In this document: positions 24,622 to 33,806 of the stretch, piece after piece | How the letters are laid out: every line of letters starts with the position of its first letter | How positions within the stretch are numbered: the first letter of the stretch is position 1 | Assembly (NCBI RefSeq): GCF_038561965.1 | Contig: NZ_CP139348.1 | Location: forward strand, 930,001 to 994,000 | Reading direction: 5' to 3' | DNA from: Stutzerimonas stutzeri | GTDB taxonomy: Bacteria; Pseudomonadota; Gammaproteobacteria; Pseudomonadales; Pseudomonadaceae | Length of the DNA stretch: 64,000 nucleotides | The notes under the pieces: model-generated | Database searches by the model: none | What the model was told of the DNA's origin: nothing | What the model saw: the letters and a program-made list of their open reading frames with translations, nothing else | Translations under genes and position numbers: made by a program

Positions 24622-27576
24622 TCAACTTACGGCATGGGACGCTTCGACATGCCGCGGCAGGGTGATGCGAAAACGGGTGCCGCGCTGTGTTTCCGGGTCG
24701 GCCGGGCTGTCGATATCGATCTGGCCATAATGCTCTTCAATGATCGAATAGACCAGCGCGAGGCCCAGGCCGGTGCCTTCGCCTGGGTCCTTGGTGGTGA
24801 AAAACGGTTCGAACAGTCGATCCTGAATGTCCTTGGGAATCCCCTCGCCTTCGTCCTCGACCAGCAGATACACGGTCTGCTCGGCGACCTCGCTGCTGAT
24901 ACGGATCACGCCGCCTTGCGGCGACGCGTCGCGGGCATTGGAAAGCAGGTTGATCAGTACTTGCGCGAGGCGTTGCGGGTCGCCTTCGGCAAAATGCTCC
25001 GGATCGCAGATGTTGACGAACTGCACCTCGGTGCGATTGCGGTTGAGCGAGAGCAGGCCGATGGCATCTTGCGTGGCTTGCGCCAGGCTCACCGGATACA
25101 GCTGGTGCTGGCGCTCGCCGGCATGGGCGAAGCTCATCAGCGATTGCACAATGCGCGAGACGCGCTTGGTTTGCTCGATGATCTGGCCGCTGATCTCAAC
25201 GATTTCGCCATCACCGTCGCGCTCTTCCCGCAGGTTCTGCGCCAGGCAGGCGATGCCGGTGATCGGATTGCCGATTTCGTGCGCAACACCGGCTGCCAGG
25301 CGGCCGATGCTGGCCAGGCGTTCGGAGTGCACCAGGCGGTCCTCAAGCTGCTGGGTTTCGGTCAGGTCTTCGACCAGCAGCACCAGGCCGCTATTACCCG
25401 GCGCCAGTGGCTCGGCAATGGCTGCCTTGTGCAGGTTGAGGCAGCGGCGATGGCCATTGTGCGCCAGGCGTTGCTTGTGCAGGTGCTCGTCGGCTTGCTC
25501 AATGAAATCGCTCAGCAGGCTGCGCCAGGGCTCGGCGATGGTCGACAGGCGCGAGCCGACTACCTGCAGCGCGGGAATCTCGGTGAGCTCTTCGAGGGCG
25601 CGGTTCCACATGAGGATTTCCTGATCCTTGGCCAGCGAGCAGACGCCCATGGGCAGTTCCTGCAGTGTTTGCCGGTGATAGCGGCGCAGGGCATCGAGTT
25701 CAGCGGCCAGGCCGGTCAGGCGCGAGTGGTACTCCTCCAGACGGCTCTCGATGAAGTGAATATCTTCGGTGATGTAGCCCTCGGCACCGTTTTTGTAGGC
25801 CAGGAAGTTCTCGACGATGTCTTGCGCCACGCTGGGGCCCATCAGGCCGGAAAGGTTGGCTTCAATACGGTCGCGCAGGCGGCGCAGAGCGTAGGGGCGG
25901 TGCTCGTCGAAGGGCAATTGCAGATCGCGCAGTGCCTGTTCCACTTCGCGCTGGGCGGTCTTGGCGCCGAGAGGCTTGGCCAGCTGGGTAGCGAACTCCT
26001 GCGGCGAGGCAGCCATCAGCTCGCGACGTTGTGGGCGGCGGACATTCTCCACAGCGCAGGCTTCGGCAGCACTCTGCTCTTCGGGACTGGTTTCGGTGAA
26101 GATGGAGAACAACGAGAACGCCAGTACGTTGACTGCTAGCGAGGCGATCGCAGCCAGGTGCCAACTGGTGTCATCCAGCACGTAGACGACGTTGAATAAC
26201 GGTATGTAGAAACCATCCAGATTGCCTACCAGCGGCAACAGCATGGTTACCATCCAGACGCCGATGCCGCCCAGCAGGCCGGCGATGTAGCCACGCCGAT
26301 TGGCCGTCGGCCAGTAGAGCACCGAAAGCACGCCTGGAAGGAACTGCAGGGTGGCGACGAAGGCGACGATGCCGAGGTTGGACAAATCCTGCTCGGCGCC
26401 GAGCAGCAGGTAGAAACCGTAGCCGGCCATGATGATGGCGAAGATCAGGCTGCGGCGTGTCCACTTCAGCCAGCGATAGATGTTGCCTTCGCTGGATGGC
26501 TGATACAGCGGCAGCACCAGATGGTTGAGCGCCATACCCGACAGCGCCAGGGTGCTGACGATGATCAACCCACTGGAGGCTGACAGGCCGCCAACGAACG
26601 CCAGTAGCGCCAACGTCTCGCTCTGCGCGGCGATCCCCAGGCCGAGGGTGAAGTACTCCGGGTTGGTGCTCACCCCAAGCTTGAGGCCGGCCCAGAGAAT
26701 CAGCGGTACGGCCAGGCTCATCAGCAGCAGATAGAGCGGCAAACCCCAGCTGGCACTGACCAGGCCGCGTGGGTTGAGGTTTTCGGTAAAGGTCATGTGG
26801 TACATGTGCGGCATCACGATGGCTGAGGCGAAGAACACCAGCAGCAGCGTGCGCCAGGGGCCTTCCTGCAAAGGTGTGTGCAATGCCTGCAAGGCCGACT
26901 GGTTCTGCAGCAGCCAGATCTCCAGCTGATGCGGGCCGCCGAATACCACATAAAGGGCATAGAGGCCGATCGCACCGAAGGTCACCAGTTTGACGATGGA
27001 TTCGAAGGCGATGGCGAACACCAGTCCTTCATGTTTTTCCCGCGTGGCGATGTGACGGGCACCGAAAAGAATGGTGAACAGCATGATCATCAGGCAGTAG
27101 CCCAGCGCCACGCGCTCTTGCAGCGGTTCGAGGGTGAGGATGCCGATGGCATCGGCCACCGCCTGGATCTGCAGGGCGAGCAACGGCAGCATGCCGATCA
27201 GCATGACGATGGTGGTCAGGGCGCCGCTCCAGGTGCTGCGGAAACGGAACGCCACCAGGTCGGCGAGTGACGACAGCTGGTAGGTGCGGGTGATGCGCAG
27301 AATCGGATAGAGCAGCACCGGCGCCAGCAGAAAGGCGCCGCAGACGCCCAGATAGGTGGCGAGAAAACCATAGCCGTACTGATAGGCCAGGCCGACGGTG
27401 CCGTAGAAGGCCCAGGCGCTGGCATAGACGCCCAGCGATAGGGTGTAGGTCAGTGGATGACGGATGACCCAGCGCGGAATCAGGCCGCGTTCGCTGACCC
27501 AGGCGACGCCGAACAGCATGAACAGGTAGGCGGCGCTGATCAGGATCAGGTGGCTCAGGCTAAAGCTCGTCTGCAT
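24622..27576 (-). CDS. cbrA: Sensor kinase CbrA with transporter-like N-terminus
   Basis: CbrA (984 aa) is the membrane sensor of the CbrAB carbon/nitrogen-balance system. The N-terminal half (about 1-500) is a multi-span SLC5/SSS-type transporter domain (known to carry histidine in P. putida). A coiled and PAS-like region (about 510-740) follows, then HisKA with the acceptor His near residue 765 in GVAHEIGNPITG. The HATPase has NLLSNARDASP and EGIPKDIQDRLFEPFFTTKDPGEGTGLGLALVYSIIE. The ATG at 27576 lies inside the end of cbrX, 17 bases of overlap, implying translational coupling. A GTG at 27579 is the only alternative nearby. Confidence 0.97.
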   Translation of the reverse strand: MQTSFSLSHLILISAAYLFMLFGVAWVSERGLIPRWVIRHPLTYTLSLGVYASAWAFYGTVGLAYQYGYGFLATYLGVCGAFLLAPVLLYPILRITRTYQLSSLADLVAFRFRSTWSGALTTIVMLIGMLPLLALQIQAVADAIGILTLEPLQERVALGYCLMIMLFTILFGARHIATREKHEGLVFAIAFESIVKLVTFGAIGLYALYVVFGGPHQLEIWLLQNQSALQALHTPLQEGPWRTLLLVFFASAIVMPHMYHMTFTENLNPRGLVSASWGLPLYLLLMSLAVPLILWAGLKLGVSTNPEYFTLGLGIAAQSETLALLAFVGGLSASSGLIIVSTLALSGMALNHLVLPLYQPSSEGNIYRWLKWTRRSLIFAIIMAGYGFYLLLGAEQDLSNLGIVAFVATLQFLPGVLSVLYWPTANRRGYIAGLLGGIGVWMVTMLLPLVGNLDGFYIPLFNVVYVLDDTSWHLAAIASLAVNVLAFSLFSIFTETSPEEQSAAEACAVENVRRPQRRELMAASPQEFATQLAKPLGAKTAQREVEQALRDLQLPFDEHRPYALRRLRDRIEANLSGLMGPSVAQDIVENFLAYKNGAEGYITEDIHFIESRLEEYHSRLTGLAAELDALRRYHRQTLQELPMGVCSLAKDQEILMWNRALEELTEIPALQVVGSRLSTIAEPWRSLLSDFIEQADEHLHKQRLAHNGHRRCLNLHKAAIAEPLAPGNSGLVLLVEDLTETQQLEDRLVHSERLASIGRLAAGVAHEIGNPITGIACLAQNLREERDGDGEIVEISGQIIEQTKRVSRIVQSLMSFAHAGERQHQLYPVSLAQATQDAIGLLSLNRNRTEVQFVNICDPEHFAEGDPQRLAQVLINLLSNARDASPQGGVIRISSEVAEQTVYLLVEDEGEGIPKDIQDRLFEPFFTTKDPGEGTGLGLALVYSIIEEHYGQIDIDSPADPETQRGTRFRITLPRHVEASHAVS

Positions 27577-27736
27577 CACGCTGGCTCTGGAGAATGAAGG
27601 TCACCACGATCAGGATCAGCCACAGCAGGTAGGGTCGATACCACGCGCCGTTGGGGTCGATCCACCAGTCCATGATCGCCGGGGAGAACAGATAGATCCC
27701 CACTACCAGGAGCAGCACCAGTCGGTAGATATACAT
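27560..27736 (-). CDS. cbrX: Small membrane protein CbrX
   Basis: A 58-residue protein, MYIYRLVLLLVVGIYLFSPAIMDWW..., with two hydrophobic segments (about 5-21 and 36-52) separated by WWIDPNGAWYRP. It overlaps the start of cbrA by 17 bases in another frame. In P. putida a small gene in this place, cbrX, is co-transcribed with cbrA and its translation helps cbrA translation. The longer frame extending to 27940 is not supported, since it runs into gluQRS. The molecular role beyond coupling is unknown. Confidence 0.88.
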   Translation of the reverse strand: MYIYRLVLLLVVGIYLFSPAIMDWWIDPNGAWYRPYLLWLILIVVTFILQSQRDADEL

Positions 27737-27842
27737 GCCGGGTCTCGTGTCGGAAGTGAGGCGATGGTAGAGCAGCGGCACGTTGCAAGCCACCAGTGGC
27801 GGGCAAAACCAGTCGTATGTTCCGCTCGGCGCTGCCGGCCAC

Positions 27843-28748
27843 TCAACGCAGCTGCGCCTCAGCCAGAGTCCGGGTGCGCGGGATACGTTCGGCATCCCAG
27901 TGACTAACCGCCCAGCCGAGGATTTCGCTTGGCAGCGCATCGTTCAGTTCTGCTGCCGGCAGCTGGCCGAGGGCGCGCAGTGCGCGCAGCAGCAGCGGGC
28001 TCGCCTCGTGGGGCTGCAACGGTGGCGAGCGGTAGCTCTTGCCCAGCTTGTGGCCGTCCGGCTGGATGATCAGCGGCAGGTGCAGATAGCGTGGTTGCGG
28101 CAGGCCCAATACTTCCTGCAGGTAGAGCTGGCGCGGCGTGGAGTCGAGCAGATCGGCGCCACGCACGACGTCGGTGACACCTTGCCAGGCATCGTCCAGC
28201 ACCACGGCGAGCTGGTAGGCGATCAGGCCGTCGCGGCGGCAGATTACGAAATCACCAACCTCGCGACCCAGGTGCTGACGAAACTCGCCCTGCACGCGAT
28301 CGATGAAGCCACACTCGCGGTCCGGTAGCCGCAGGCGAATGGCTGCATCTTCGAGGCCGTTCCCGGCGTCGCGGCAAAAGCCGGGGTAGGGACCAGGGTA
28401 GTCTGCGAGCTGCTTGCGCGAGCAGGTGCAGGCATAGGCCAGCCCTTCATCGAGCAATCGCTCAATTGCGGTGCGATATGCCGCGTGCCGCTCGCTCTGG
28501 CACAGCATCTCGCCGTCCCATTCGAAGCCGTAACTCAAGAGCGTATCGACGATGGCCTTCTGCGCGCCCGGCATTTCCCGCGGCGGATCGATGTCCTCCA
28601 TGCGTAGCAGCCAGCGACCGCCGACCGCGCGGGCATCCAGGTACGAAGCAAGGGCCGCGACCAGCGAGCCGAAATGCAGGTAACCACTGGGCGTCGGGGC
28701 AAAACGGCCGACGTAGCGATCAGTAGGGGCAGGGGTGGCAGAGGGCAT
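27843..28748 (-). CDS. gluQRS: Glutamyl-Q tRNA(Asp) synthetase
   Basis: GluQRS (301 aa) attaches glutamate to the queuosine base of tRNA-Asp. It is a truncated glutamyl-tRNA synthetase: it keeps the Rossmann catalytic core (RFAPTPSGYLHFGSLVAALASYLDAR, LRMEDIDPPRE) and lacks the anticodon-binding domain, so its length is right. A zinc-site-like CTCSRK block is present. GKSYRSP occupies the KMSKS position in a weakened form, as in the family. It sits between dksA and cbrX on the same strand, a standard pseudomonad order. Confidence 0.96.
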   Translation of the reverse strand: MPSATPAPTDRYVGRFAPTPSGYLHFGSLVAALASYLDARAVGGRWLLRMEDIDPPREMPGAQKAIVDTLLSYGFEWDGEMLCQSERHAAYRTAIERLLDEGLAYACTCSRKQLADYPGPYPGFCRDAGNGLEDAAIRLRLPDRECGFIDRVQGEFRQHLGREVGDFVICRRDGLIAYQLAVVLDDAWQGVTDVVRGADLLDSTPRQLYLQEVLGLPQPRYLHLPLIIQPDGHKLGKSYRSPPLQPHEASPLLLRALRALGQLPAAELNDALPSEILGWAVSHWDAERIPRTRTLAEAQLR

Positions 28749-28810
28749 GGCAGAGCCGGCGCGATCGGTGATGGCGGGGCGGATGAAGCGCTGCAGAGTC
28801 CTGAAATGAA

Positions 28811-28833
28811 GCGGGGCGCCGAAGCGCCCCGTT
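28811..28833 (-). terminator. Hairpin between dksA and gluQRS
   Basis: GGGGCGC-CGAA-GCGCCCC forms a tetraloop hairpin just after the dksA stop. The T tract is weak, so it may attenuate rather than block read-through into gluQRS. Confidence 0.6.
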
Positions 28834-28838
28834 CGGGA

Positions 28839-29285
28839 TCAGGAACCGATCTGCTTTTCCTTGATCTCCGCCAGCGTCTTGCAGTCGATGCAGAGCGTGG
28901 CGGTGGGGCGAGCTTCGAGTCGGCGGATGCCGATCTCGACGCCGCAGGAGTCGCACCAGCCGTACTCGTTGTCTTCGATCAGCTGCAGCGTCTCGTCGAT
29001 CTTCTTGATCAGCTTGCGCTCGCGGTCGCGGGCGCGCAGTTCCAGGCTGAACTCTTCTTCCTGGCTGGCACGGTCGGCCGGATCAGGGAAATTGGCAGCC
29101 TCGTCCTGCATGTGGTGCACGGTGCGATCGACCTCTTCCATCAGCTCCTGTTTCCACTTGTTCAGGATGCCAGTGAAGTGGGCGCGCATCTTGTCGCTCA
29201 TGTATTCGTCGCCCTTGCTTTCCTTATAGGGCTCGAAGGCGCGAATCAGTTGCTTGTTCGACGGTGTATCTTTGGTAATGGGCAT
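28839..29285 (-). CDS. dksA: RNA polymerase-binding factor DksA
   Basis: DksA (148 aa) inserts into the secondary channel of RNA polymerase and works with ppGpp in the stringent response. The coiled-coil tip carries the DxxDxA motif as DPADRA. The C4 zinc finger is complete (CDSCG ... LCIDCK), so this is the zinc-containing form rather than the Zn-free DksA2 of some pseudomonads. The start MPITKDTPSNKQ gives a length typical of Pseudomonas. Divergent from the aminotransferase gene. Confidence 0.98.
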   Translation of the reverse strand: MPITKDTPSNKQLIRAFEPYKESKGDEYMSDKMRAHFTGILNKWKQELMEEVDRTVHHMQDEAANFPDPADRASQEEEFSLELRARDRERKLIKKIDETLQLIEDNEYGWCDSCGVEIGIRRLEARPTATLCIDCKTLAEIKEKQIGS

Positions 29286-29476
29286 GGATGAACGCCTCTC
29301 GCTATGTCCATTGCGCAGGATGATTTGTCCCTTGCCGGCCCGTGCCGGCCCTGCGGCTGCAAGCGGGCGAACTTACCAGATCGGATCGGGGCGCGCTACT
29401 CCCGAATCCAACAGTAATTACAGCAGTATCGGGACCTTGGGTAGAATTCACGTTTCGTTCTCAGCAGGAAGGTCAG

Positions 29477-30649
29477 ATGACCTCGTCATACAGTGCGCGC
29501 AGCCGCGCAATCGAACCTTTCCACGTCATGGCGCTTTTGGAGCGGGCCAACCAGCTGCAAGTTCAAGGCCACGACGTCATTCATCTGGAAATTGGCGAAC
29601 CGGACTTCACCACCGCAGCGCCTATCGTCGCTGCAGGGCAGGCCGCATTGGCGGCCGGGCACACACGTTACACACCCGCCCGCGGCCTGCCGCAGCTGCG
29701 TGAAGCCATTGCCGGCTTCTACGTGCAACGCTATGGATTAACCATTGACCCCGAACGCATCCTGATTACGCCCGGTGGCTCCGGTGCGCTGCTGCTGGCG
29801 GCGAGCCTGCTGGTGGATCCGGGCAAGCACTGGTTGCTCGCCGATCCGGGCTACCCCTGCAATCGGCATTTCCTGCGGCTAGTCGAGGGTACTGCGCAAT
29901 TGGTGCCGGTCGGCCCCGAGGTTCGCTATCAGCTGACCCCGGAGCTGGTCGAGCGCTACTGGGACCGCGACAGTGTCGGTGCGCTGGTCGCGTCGCCGGC
30001 CAATCCGACGGGCACGCTGCTGGAGCGCGACGAACTGGCCCGGCTGTCCGGGGCGCTGAAAGAACGTGGCGGTCATCTGGTGGTTGATGAGATCTACCAC
30101 GGGCTGACTTATGGCGTCGATGCGGCCAGCGTGCTGGAGGTCGATGACGGCGCGTTCGTGCTCAACAGCTTTTCCAAGTACTTCGGCATGACCGGCTGGC
30201 GCCTGGGCTGGCTGGTGGCGCCGCCGGCTGCCGTTCCGGAGCTGGAAAAGCTTGCGCAAAACCTCTACATCAGCGCGCCAAGCATGGCCCAGCACGCAGC
30301 CCTGGCCTGCTTCGAACCGGCGACGCTGGAGATACTCAAGGCGCGACGCTGCGAATTCGCCCGTCGGCGAGACTTCCTGTTACCAGCCCTGCGCGAGCTG
30401 GGCTTCGGCATCGCGGTCGAGCCGCAAGGGGCGTTCTATCTGTATGCCGATATCAGTGCGTTCGGCGGCGATGCCTACGCATTCTGCCAACATATGCTGG
30501 AAATCGAATTCGTCGCGATCACCCCGGGATTGGATTTTGGCCGCTTCCAGGCCGGGCATCATGTGCGCTTTGCCTACACCCAAGACCTGCCTCGTCTGGA
30601 GCAAGCCGTCGCGCGCATCGCCCGTGGCTTGCGTAGCTGGCAATCCTGA
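29477..30649 (+). CDS. PLP-dependent class I/II aminotransferase
   Basis: A 390-residue fold-type I aminotransferase. The Schiff-base lysine is K234 in NSFSKYFGMTGWRLGW. Other family marks are EIGEPDFTTAAPI, ITPGGSGALLLAASLL, SPANPTGT and a C-terminal HHVRFAYTQD. It resembles aspartate or alanine/valine-type aminotransferases, but the substrate cannot be fixed from sequence. The ATG at 29477 is preferred (ribosome site AGGAAGG, start of homology). Its stop overlaps the sfsA start (TGATG), indicating an operon. Confidence 0.9.
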   Translation: MTSSYSARSRAIEPFHVMALLERANQLQVQGHDVIHLEIGEPDFTTAAPIVAAGQAALAAGHTRYTPARGLPQLREAIAGFYVQRYGLTIDPERILITPGGSGALLLAASLLVDPGKHWLLADPGYPCNRHFLRLVEGTAQLVPVGPEVRYQLTPELVERYWDRDSVGALVASPANPTGTLLERDELARLSGALKERGGHLVVDEIYHGLTYGVDAASVLEVDDGAFVLNSFSKYFGMTGWRLGWLVAPPAAVPELEKLAQNLYISAPSMAQHAALACFEPATLEILKARRCEFARRRDFLLPALRELGFGIAVEPQGAFYLYADISAFGGDAYAFCQHMLEIEFVAITPGLDFGRFQAGHHVRFAYTQDLPRLEQAVARIARGLRSWQS

Positions 30650-31356
30650 TGCGCTTCGCTCAAGCGCTGGAACAGGGGCGACTGGTCAGGCGTTACAAGC
30701 GCTTTCTCGCCGATATCATCACGGATGAAGGCGAGGCGTTGTGTATTCACTGCCCCAACACCGGGTCGATGCTCAACTGCATGGAGGAAGGCGCGCGGCT
30801 GTGGTTCCAACGCAGCAACGACCCTCGGCGCAAGCTGCCTGGCACCTGGGAACTGGTTGAAACGCCGCAGGGGCGCTTGGCTTGCGTGAATACGGCACGG
30901 GCCAATCCGTTGGTCGAGGAGGCGCTGCTGAACGGGCAGATCGCCGAGTTGGCGGGGTTTACGGCGCTAAAACGTGAAGTCGCCTATGGAACGGAGAACA
31001 GCCGGGTGGATTTTCGCCTCGACTATGCTGGCGTTGCCGCATTCGTTGAGGTCAAGAGCGTCACCCTCGGGTTTGCCGATACGGCTGTTGCAGCGTTTCC
31101 CGATGCGGTGACTGCGCGTGGCACCAGGCACCTGCGTGAACTGGCGGCGCTGGCTCGGGCGGGGGTACGCGCCGTGCAACTGTACTGCGTCAATCTCAGT
31201 GGTGTCGAAGCGGTTCGGCCCGCGGGCGAGATCGATCCGGTATATGCCGCAGCGCTGCTGGAGGCAGTGGCGGCTGGGGTCGAGGTGCTTGCTTACGGCG
31301 TCGAGCTGTCCCCATCAGAGCTGCGGATTGGCGCTCGGCTACCGGTGTTGCTCTGA
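30649..31356 (+). CDS. sfsA: Sugar fermentation stimulation protein homologue SfsA
   Basis: SfsA (235 aa) is a conserved DNA/RNA-binding nuclease-like protein; its E. coli homologue was named for effects on maltose metabolism. Motifs are FLADIITDEGEALCIHCPNTGSM, a RVDFRLDYAGVAAFVEVKSVTLG block (PD-(D/E)XK nuclease-like) and the FPDAVTARGTRHLREL segment. It overlaps the aminotransferase stop by one base. The true function is unsettled in the field. Confidence 0.94.
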   Translation: MRFAQALEQGRLVRRYKRFLADIITDEGEALCIHCPNTGSMLNCMEEGARLWFQRSNDPRRKLPGTWELVETPQGRLACVNTARANPLVEEALLNGQIAELAGFTALKREVAYGTENSRVDFRLDYAGVAAFVEVKSVTLGFADTAVAAFPDAVTARGTRHLRELAALARAGVRAVQLYCVNLSGVEAVRPAGEIDPVYAAALLEAVAAGVEVLAYGVELSPSELRIGARLPVLL

Positions 31357-31606
31357 CGCCGCGGCATAAATTTTTCTGCGGCTGGGGAACAAAGTGCCTT
31401 TCGTCTGGCCTCAACGAGGCTGGAAACCACATCCATCACCTCCGGGAGGCTCTGCTCCGCCGTTTGATACGGCGTAACGACGCGATCCTACCGGCTTCGA
31501 TGGCGGCATCTTGGGCGGCACCGCGATTGCGCGCGTGCCGTTGTGGGCAGAACTGATTTTCGGACCTCCGCGCCGGGCGCGGGCGTCATTGATGAGGCGA
31601 CAAAGA

Positions 31607-32527
31607 ATGCGAATTCTCGTTTGCGGTGCCGGTGGCCAAGTGGGGCGAGAGCTTGTTGAGCGAGCGGTAGGTTTTGGCTTGGAAGCGCTGGCTCCGACGC
31701 GGGCGCAGCTGGATATCTCCAAGCCTGAACAGGTCGCGGCCGCGATGCGTCAACGCCCCAAGCTGATCATCAATGCGGCAGCCTACACCCATGTGGACAA
31801 TGCTGAATCCCATAGCGAGCAGGCCTATGCGGTAAACCGGGACGGGGCGCGTCACCTCGCCGAGGCCGCCGCGCATGCGGGGATTCCGCTGTTCCACATC
31901 TCCACCGATTACGTGTTCTCGGGTGAGGCCGATCACCCTTACACCGACGGCGACGCAACCGGTCCGACTGGCGTGTATGGCGCGAGCAAGCTGGCTGGGG
32001 AGGAGGCAATCAGGGCCCGCCTGCCTGCCCACCTGATCCTGCGGACCAGTTGGGTGTATGGCGTGCACGGGCACAATTTCGTCAAGACCATGCTGCGGCT
32101 CGCGCGGCAGCGCGATGCGCTTGGCGTGGTAAGCGATCAGATCGGTTGCCCGACCCAGGCTGGCACGATCGCTTCGGTGTTGCTGGAGCTGGCCCGGCGG
32201 CATGCCGCCGGTGCTGAGCTCGCCTGGGGCGTGTACCACTACAGCGGCGCTCCAGCCTGTTCCTGGTACGACTTCGCCGCCGAGATTTTCCGTCAGGGCG
32301 AAGCGGCCGGCCTGATCGAGCGACAGCCGACCGTATCGCCGATCGCTACTGCGCAATATCCAACACCTGCTCGTCGCCCGGCCTGGTCGGTGCTCGATTG
32401 CAGTCGCTTCGAGTCGACGTTCGGCCTGAAGCTCCATGCCTGGCAGGACGATCTGGCTGATGTCATCGCCACGCTGCAGCACCAGGAACAGCGCTCGGTC
32501 GCCCGCGAAAGAAGCTCCCGGGCCTGA
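31607..32527 (+). CDS. RmlD-like dTDP-4-dehydrorhamnose reductase
   Basis: A 306-residue short-chain dehydrogenase of the RmlD/RfbD group, which reduces dTDP-4-keto-L-rhamnose with NAD(P)H. The nucleotide site is RILVCGAGGQVGRELV. ISTDYVFSG and the catalytic YGASKLAGEE follow. The ATG at 31607 has GAGGCG upstream; an upstream in-frame ATG at 31592 is possible. No rfbA, rfbB or rfbC lies nearby, so the gene is an orphan here; it may serve a rhamnose pathway encoded elsewhere or a related reductase role. Confidence 0.8.
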   Translation: MRILVCGAGGQVGRELVERAVGFGLEALAPTRAQLDISKPEQVAAAMRQRPKLIINAAAYTHVDNAESHSEQAYAVNRDGARHLAEAAAHAGIPLFHISTDYVFSGEADHPYTDGDATGPTGVYGASKLAGEEAIRARLPAHLILRTSWVYGVHGHNFVKTMLRLARQRDALGVVSDQIGCPTQAGTIASVLLELARRHAAGAELAWGVYHYSGAPACSWYDFAAEIFRQGEAAGLIERQPTVSPIATAQYPTPARRPAWSVLDCSRFESTFGLKLHAWQDDLADVIATLQHQEQRSVARERSSRA

Positions 32528-32643
32528 TACGACGTTTACGGCGGTCGCCCGGCCGCCGTGCGATTTCCCCGATCACCGGTGTATTCTTGCGCCCCCCGCG
32601 CCTGGGCGCGGCCTGACGTTCGGCTCTCGCGAGGAAGCGCAGC

Positions 32644-33543
32644 ATGGTGGTGGTGTTGGCAATCCTGCCGATCTTCGGTCTGATTACGCTCGGTTATCTG
32701 TTCGGCTGGCGCCAATGGTTGAGCAGTGAAGGCGCCGCCGGCCTGGCCAGCGTCACCTTCAAACTGTTCATGCCGGCGGTGTTGTTTACCGGAATTGCAC
32801 GTGCCGAGCTAAGCGACGGCATGTCGCCGATGCTTCTGCTGGCCTATTTCGTGCCGGTTCTGCTGGTTTTCTTGCTGGTCAATGCGGTTGCCCACCTGCG
32901 GAACGGACGGGCGACACCGCTGGGTCTCACGGCTGCCTATTCGAACAATGTGCTGGTTGGCATCCCGTTGGTGACCACACTGCTCGGCGCGGAAAGTCTG
33001 GTTTATGTATTCGCCATCCTGGTGTTTCACAGTCTCGTGCTGTTTTCGCTGCAGAGTTTCTACGCGGCGCTGGGTGACGGCGACAAGGTCAGCGCGCCGG
33101 CGCTGCTGAAGAACCTGGCGAATCCGTTGATCATCGGGCTGTTGCTTGGTGCGTTGTTAAACCTCTCCGGCCTGGCACTGCCCGAGCCACTGTGGCGCGT
33201 TGCCGGATGGCTGGCGCAAGCGGCGTTGCCCTGTGCGCTGATGGTGCTGGGTATCAGCCTGTCGCGTTACCGGTTGCGCCCAAGCAGCTTGGTACTACTG
33301 CTGACGCTGATCAAGCTGGCGCTGTTTCCGGCACTGGTCTGGTGGCTGAGCGGTTTGTTGCCTGGGCTGAATCAGGATGCGCGCAACGTACTGGTGCTGC
33401 TTGCGGCCTGCCCTAGCGGGGTCAATGTGCTGGCCTTCGTCAAACACTCAGAGGATACGCGAGCGGTCAGTTCGACCGTGTTTCTGTCCACGGTATTGGC
33501 CGTCGTCAGCCTGCCGCTCTGGATGATGCTCGCAGCTGGCTAA
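32644..33543 (+). CDS. AEC family (auxin efflux carrier-like) transporter
   Basis: A 299-residue inner-membrane protein with about ten hydrophobic segments arranged as two inverted halves. Each half contains the broken-helix type motif: SVTFKLFMPAVLFTGIA in the first, and AQAALPCALMVLGISLSRYRL plus LAACPSGVNVLAF in the second. AEC proteins move organic anions such as malate and malonate; the substrate here is not predictable. It is followed by a microprotein gene and terminator on the same strand. Confidence 0.88.
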   Translation: MVVVLAILPIFGLITLGYLFGWRQWLSSEGAAGLASVTFKLFMPAVLFTGIARAELSDGMSPMLLLAYFVPVLLVFLLVNAVAHLRNGRATPLGLTAAYSNNVLVGIPLVTTLLGAESLVYVFAILVFHSLVLFSLQSFYAALGDGDKVSAPALLKNLANPLIIGLLLGALLNLSGLALPEPLWRVAGWLAQAALPCALMVLGISLSRYRLRPSSLVLLLTLIKLALFPALVWWLSGLLPGLNQDARNVLVLLAACPSGVNVLAFVKHSEDTRAVSSTVFLSTVLAVVSLPLWMMLAAG

Positions 33544-33659
33544 CCGAATTTTGCCCGTCGGCAGCTGGCAGTCTTGACGTTGCATGGTGGATTTTGACGA
33601 ACGCCCCCGAGCTGGGGGTGTCACAAAATCACAGCCTTTGGAAAACGGGAGAGAACAGC

Positions 33660-33746
33660 ATGCTGAAATTTATCGGCGGGACCGCGGGAATCATCTTCAT
33701 CATTGGCCTGATCGTGGTGATCGGGATATTCAAGCTGCTGTTCTGA
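33660..33746 (+). CDS. 28-residue single-span membrane microprotein
   Basis: A very short frame: MLKFIGGTAGIIFIIGLIVV followed by IGIFKLLF. A strong ribosome-binding site (GGGAGAG, 7 bases before the ATG) precedes it and a T-tailed hairpin (33764-33797) follows, which together favour real translation. The sequence is one hydrophobic helix with a lysine near each end (residues 3 and 25). A GC-rich inverted repeat (CCCCCGAGCTGGGGG) lies upstream at about 33605-33619. I recognise no family; small single-helix proteins often modulate a membrane partner, but that is only a possibility. Confidence 0.65.
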   Translation: MLKFIGGTAGIIFIIGLIVVIGIFKLLF

Positions 33747-33763
33747 CGGAACGGGGGCGCAGT

Positions 33764-33797
33764 AGGGCTGTTCGGCACGCGCCGGGCAGCCCTTTTT
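33764..33797 (+). terminator. Terminator after the microprotein
   Basis: AGGGCTG (33764-33770) pairs with CAGCCCT (33787-33793), followed by TTTT. The VC0807-family gene on the other strand ends close by, so it may also be shared. Confidence 0.8.
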
Positions 33798-33806
33798 CAT
33801 GCTCGG

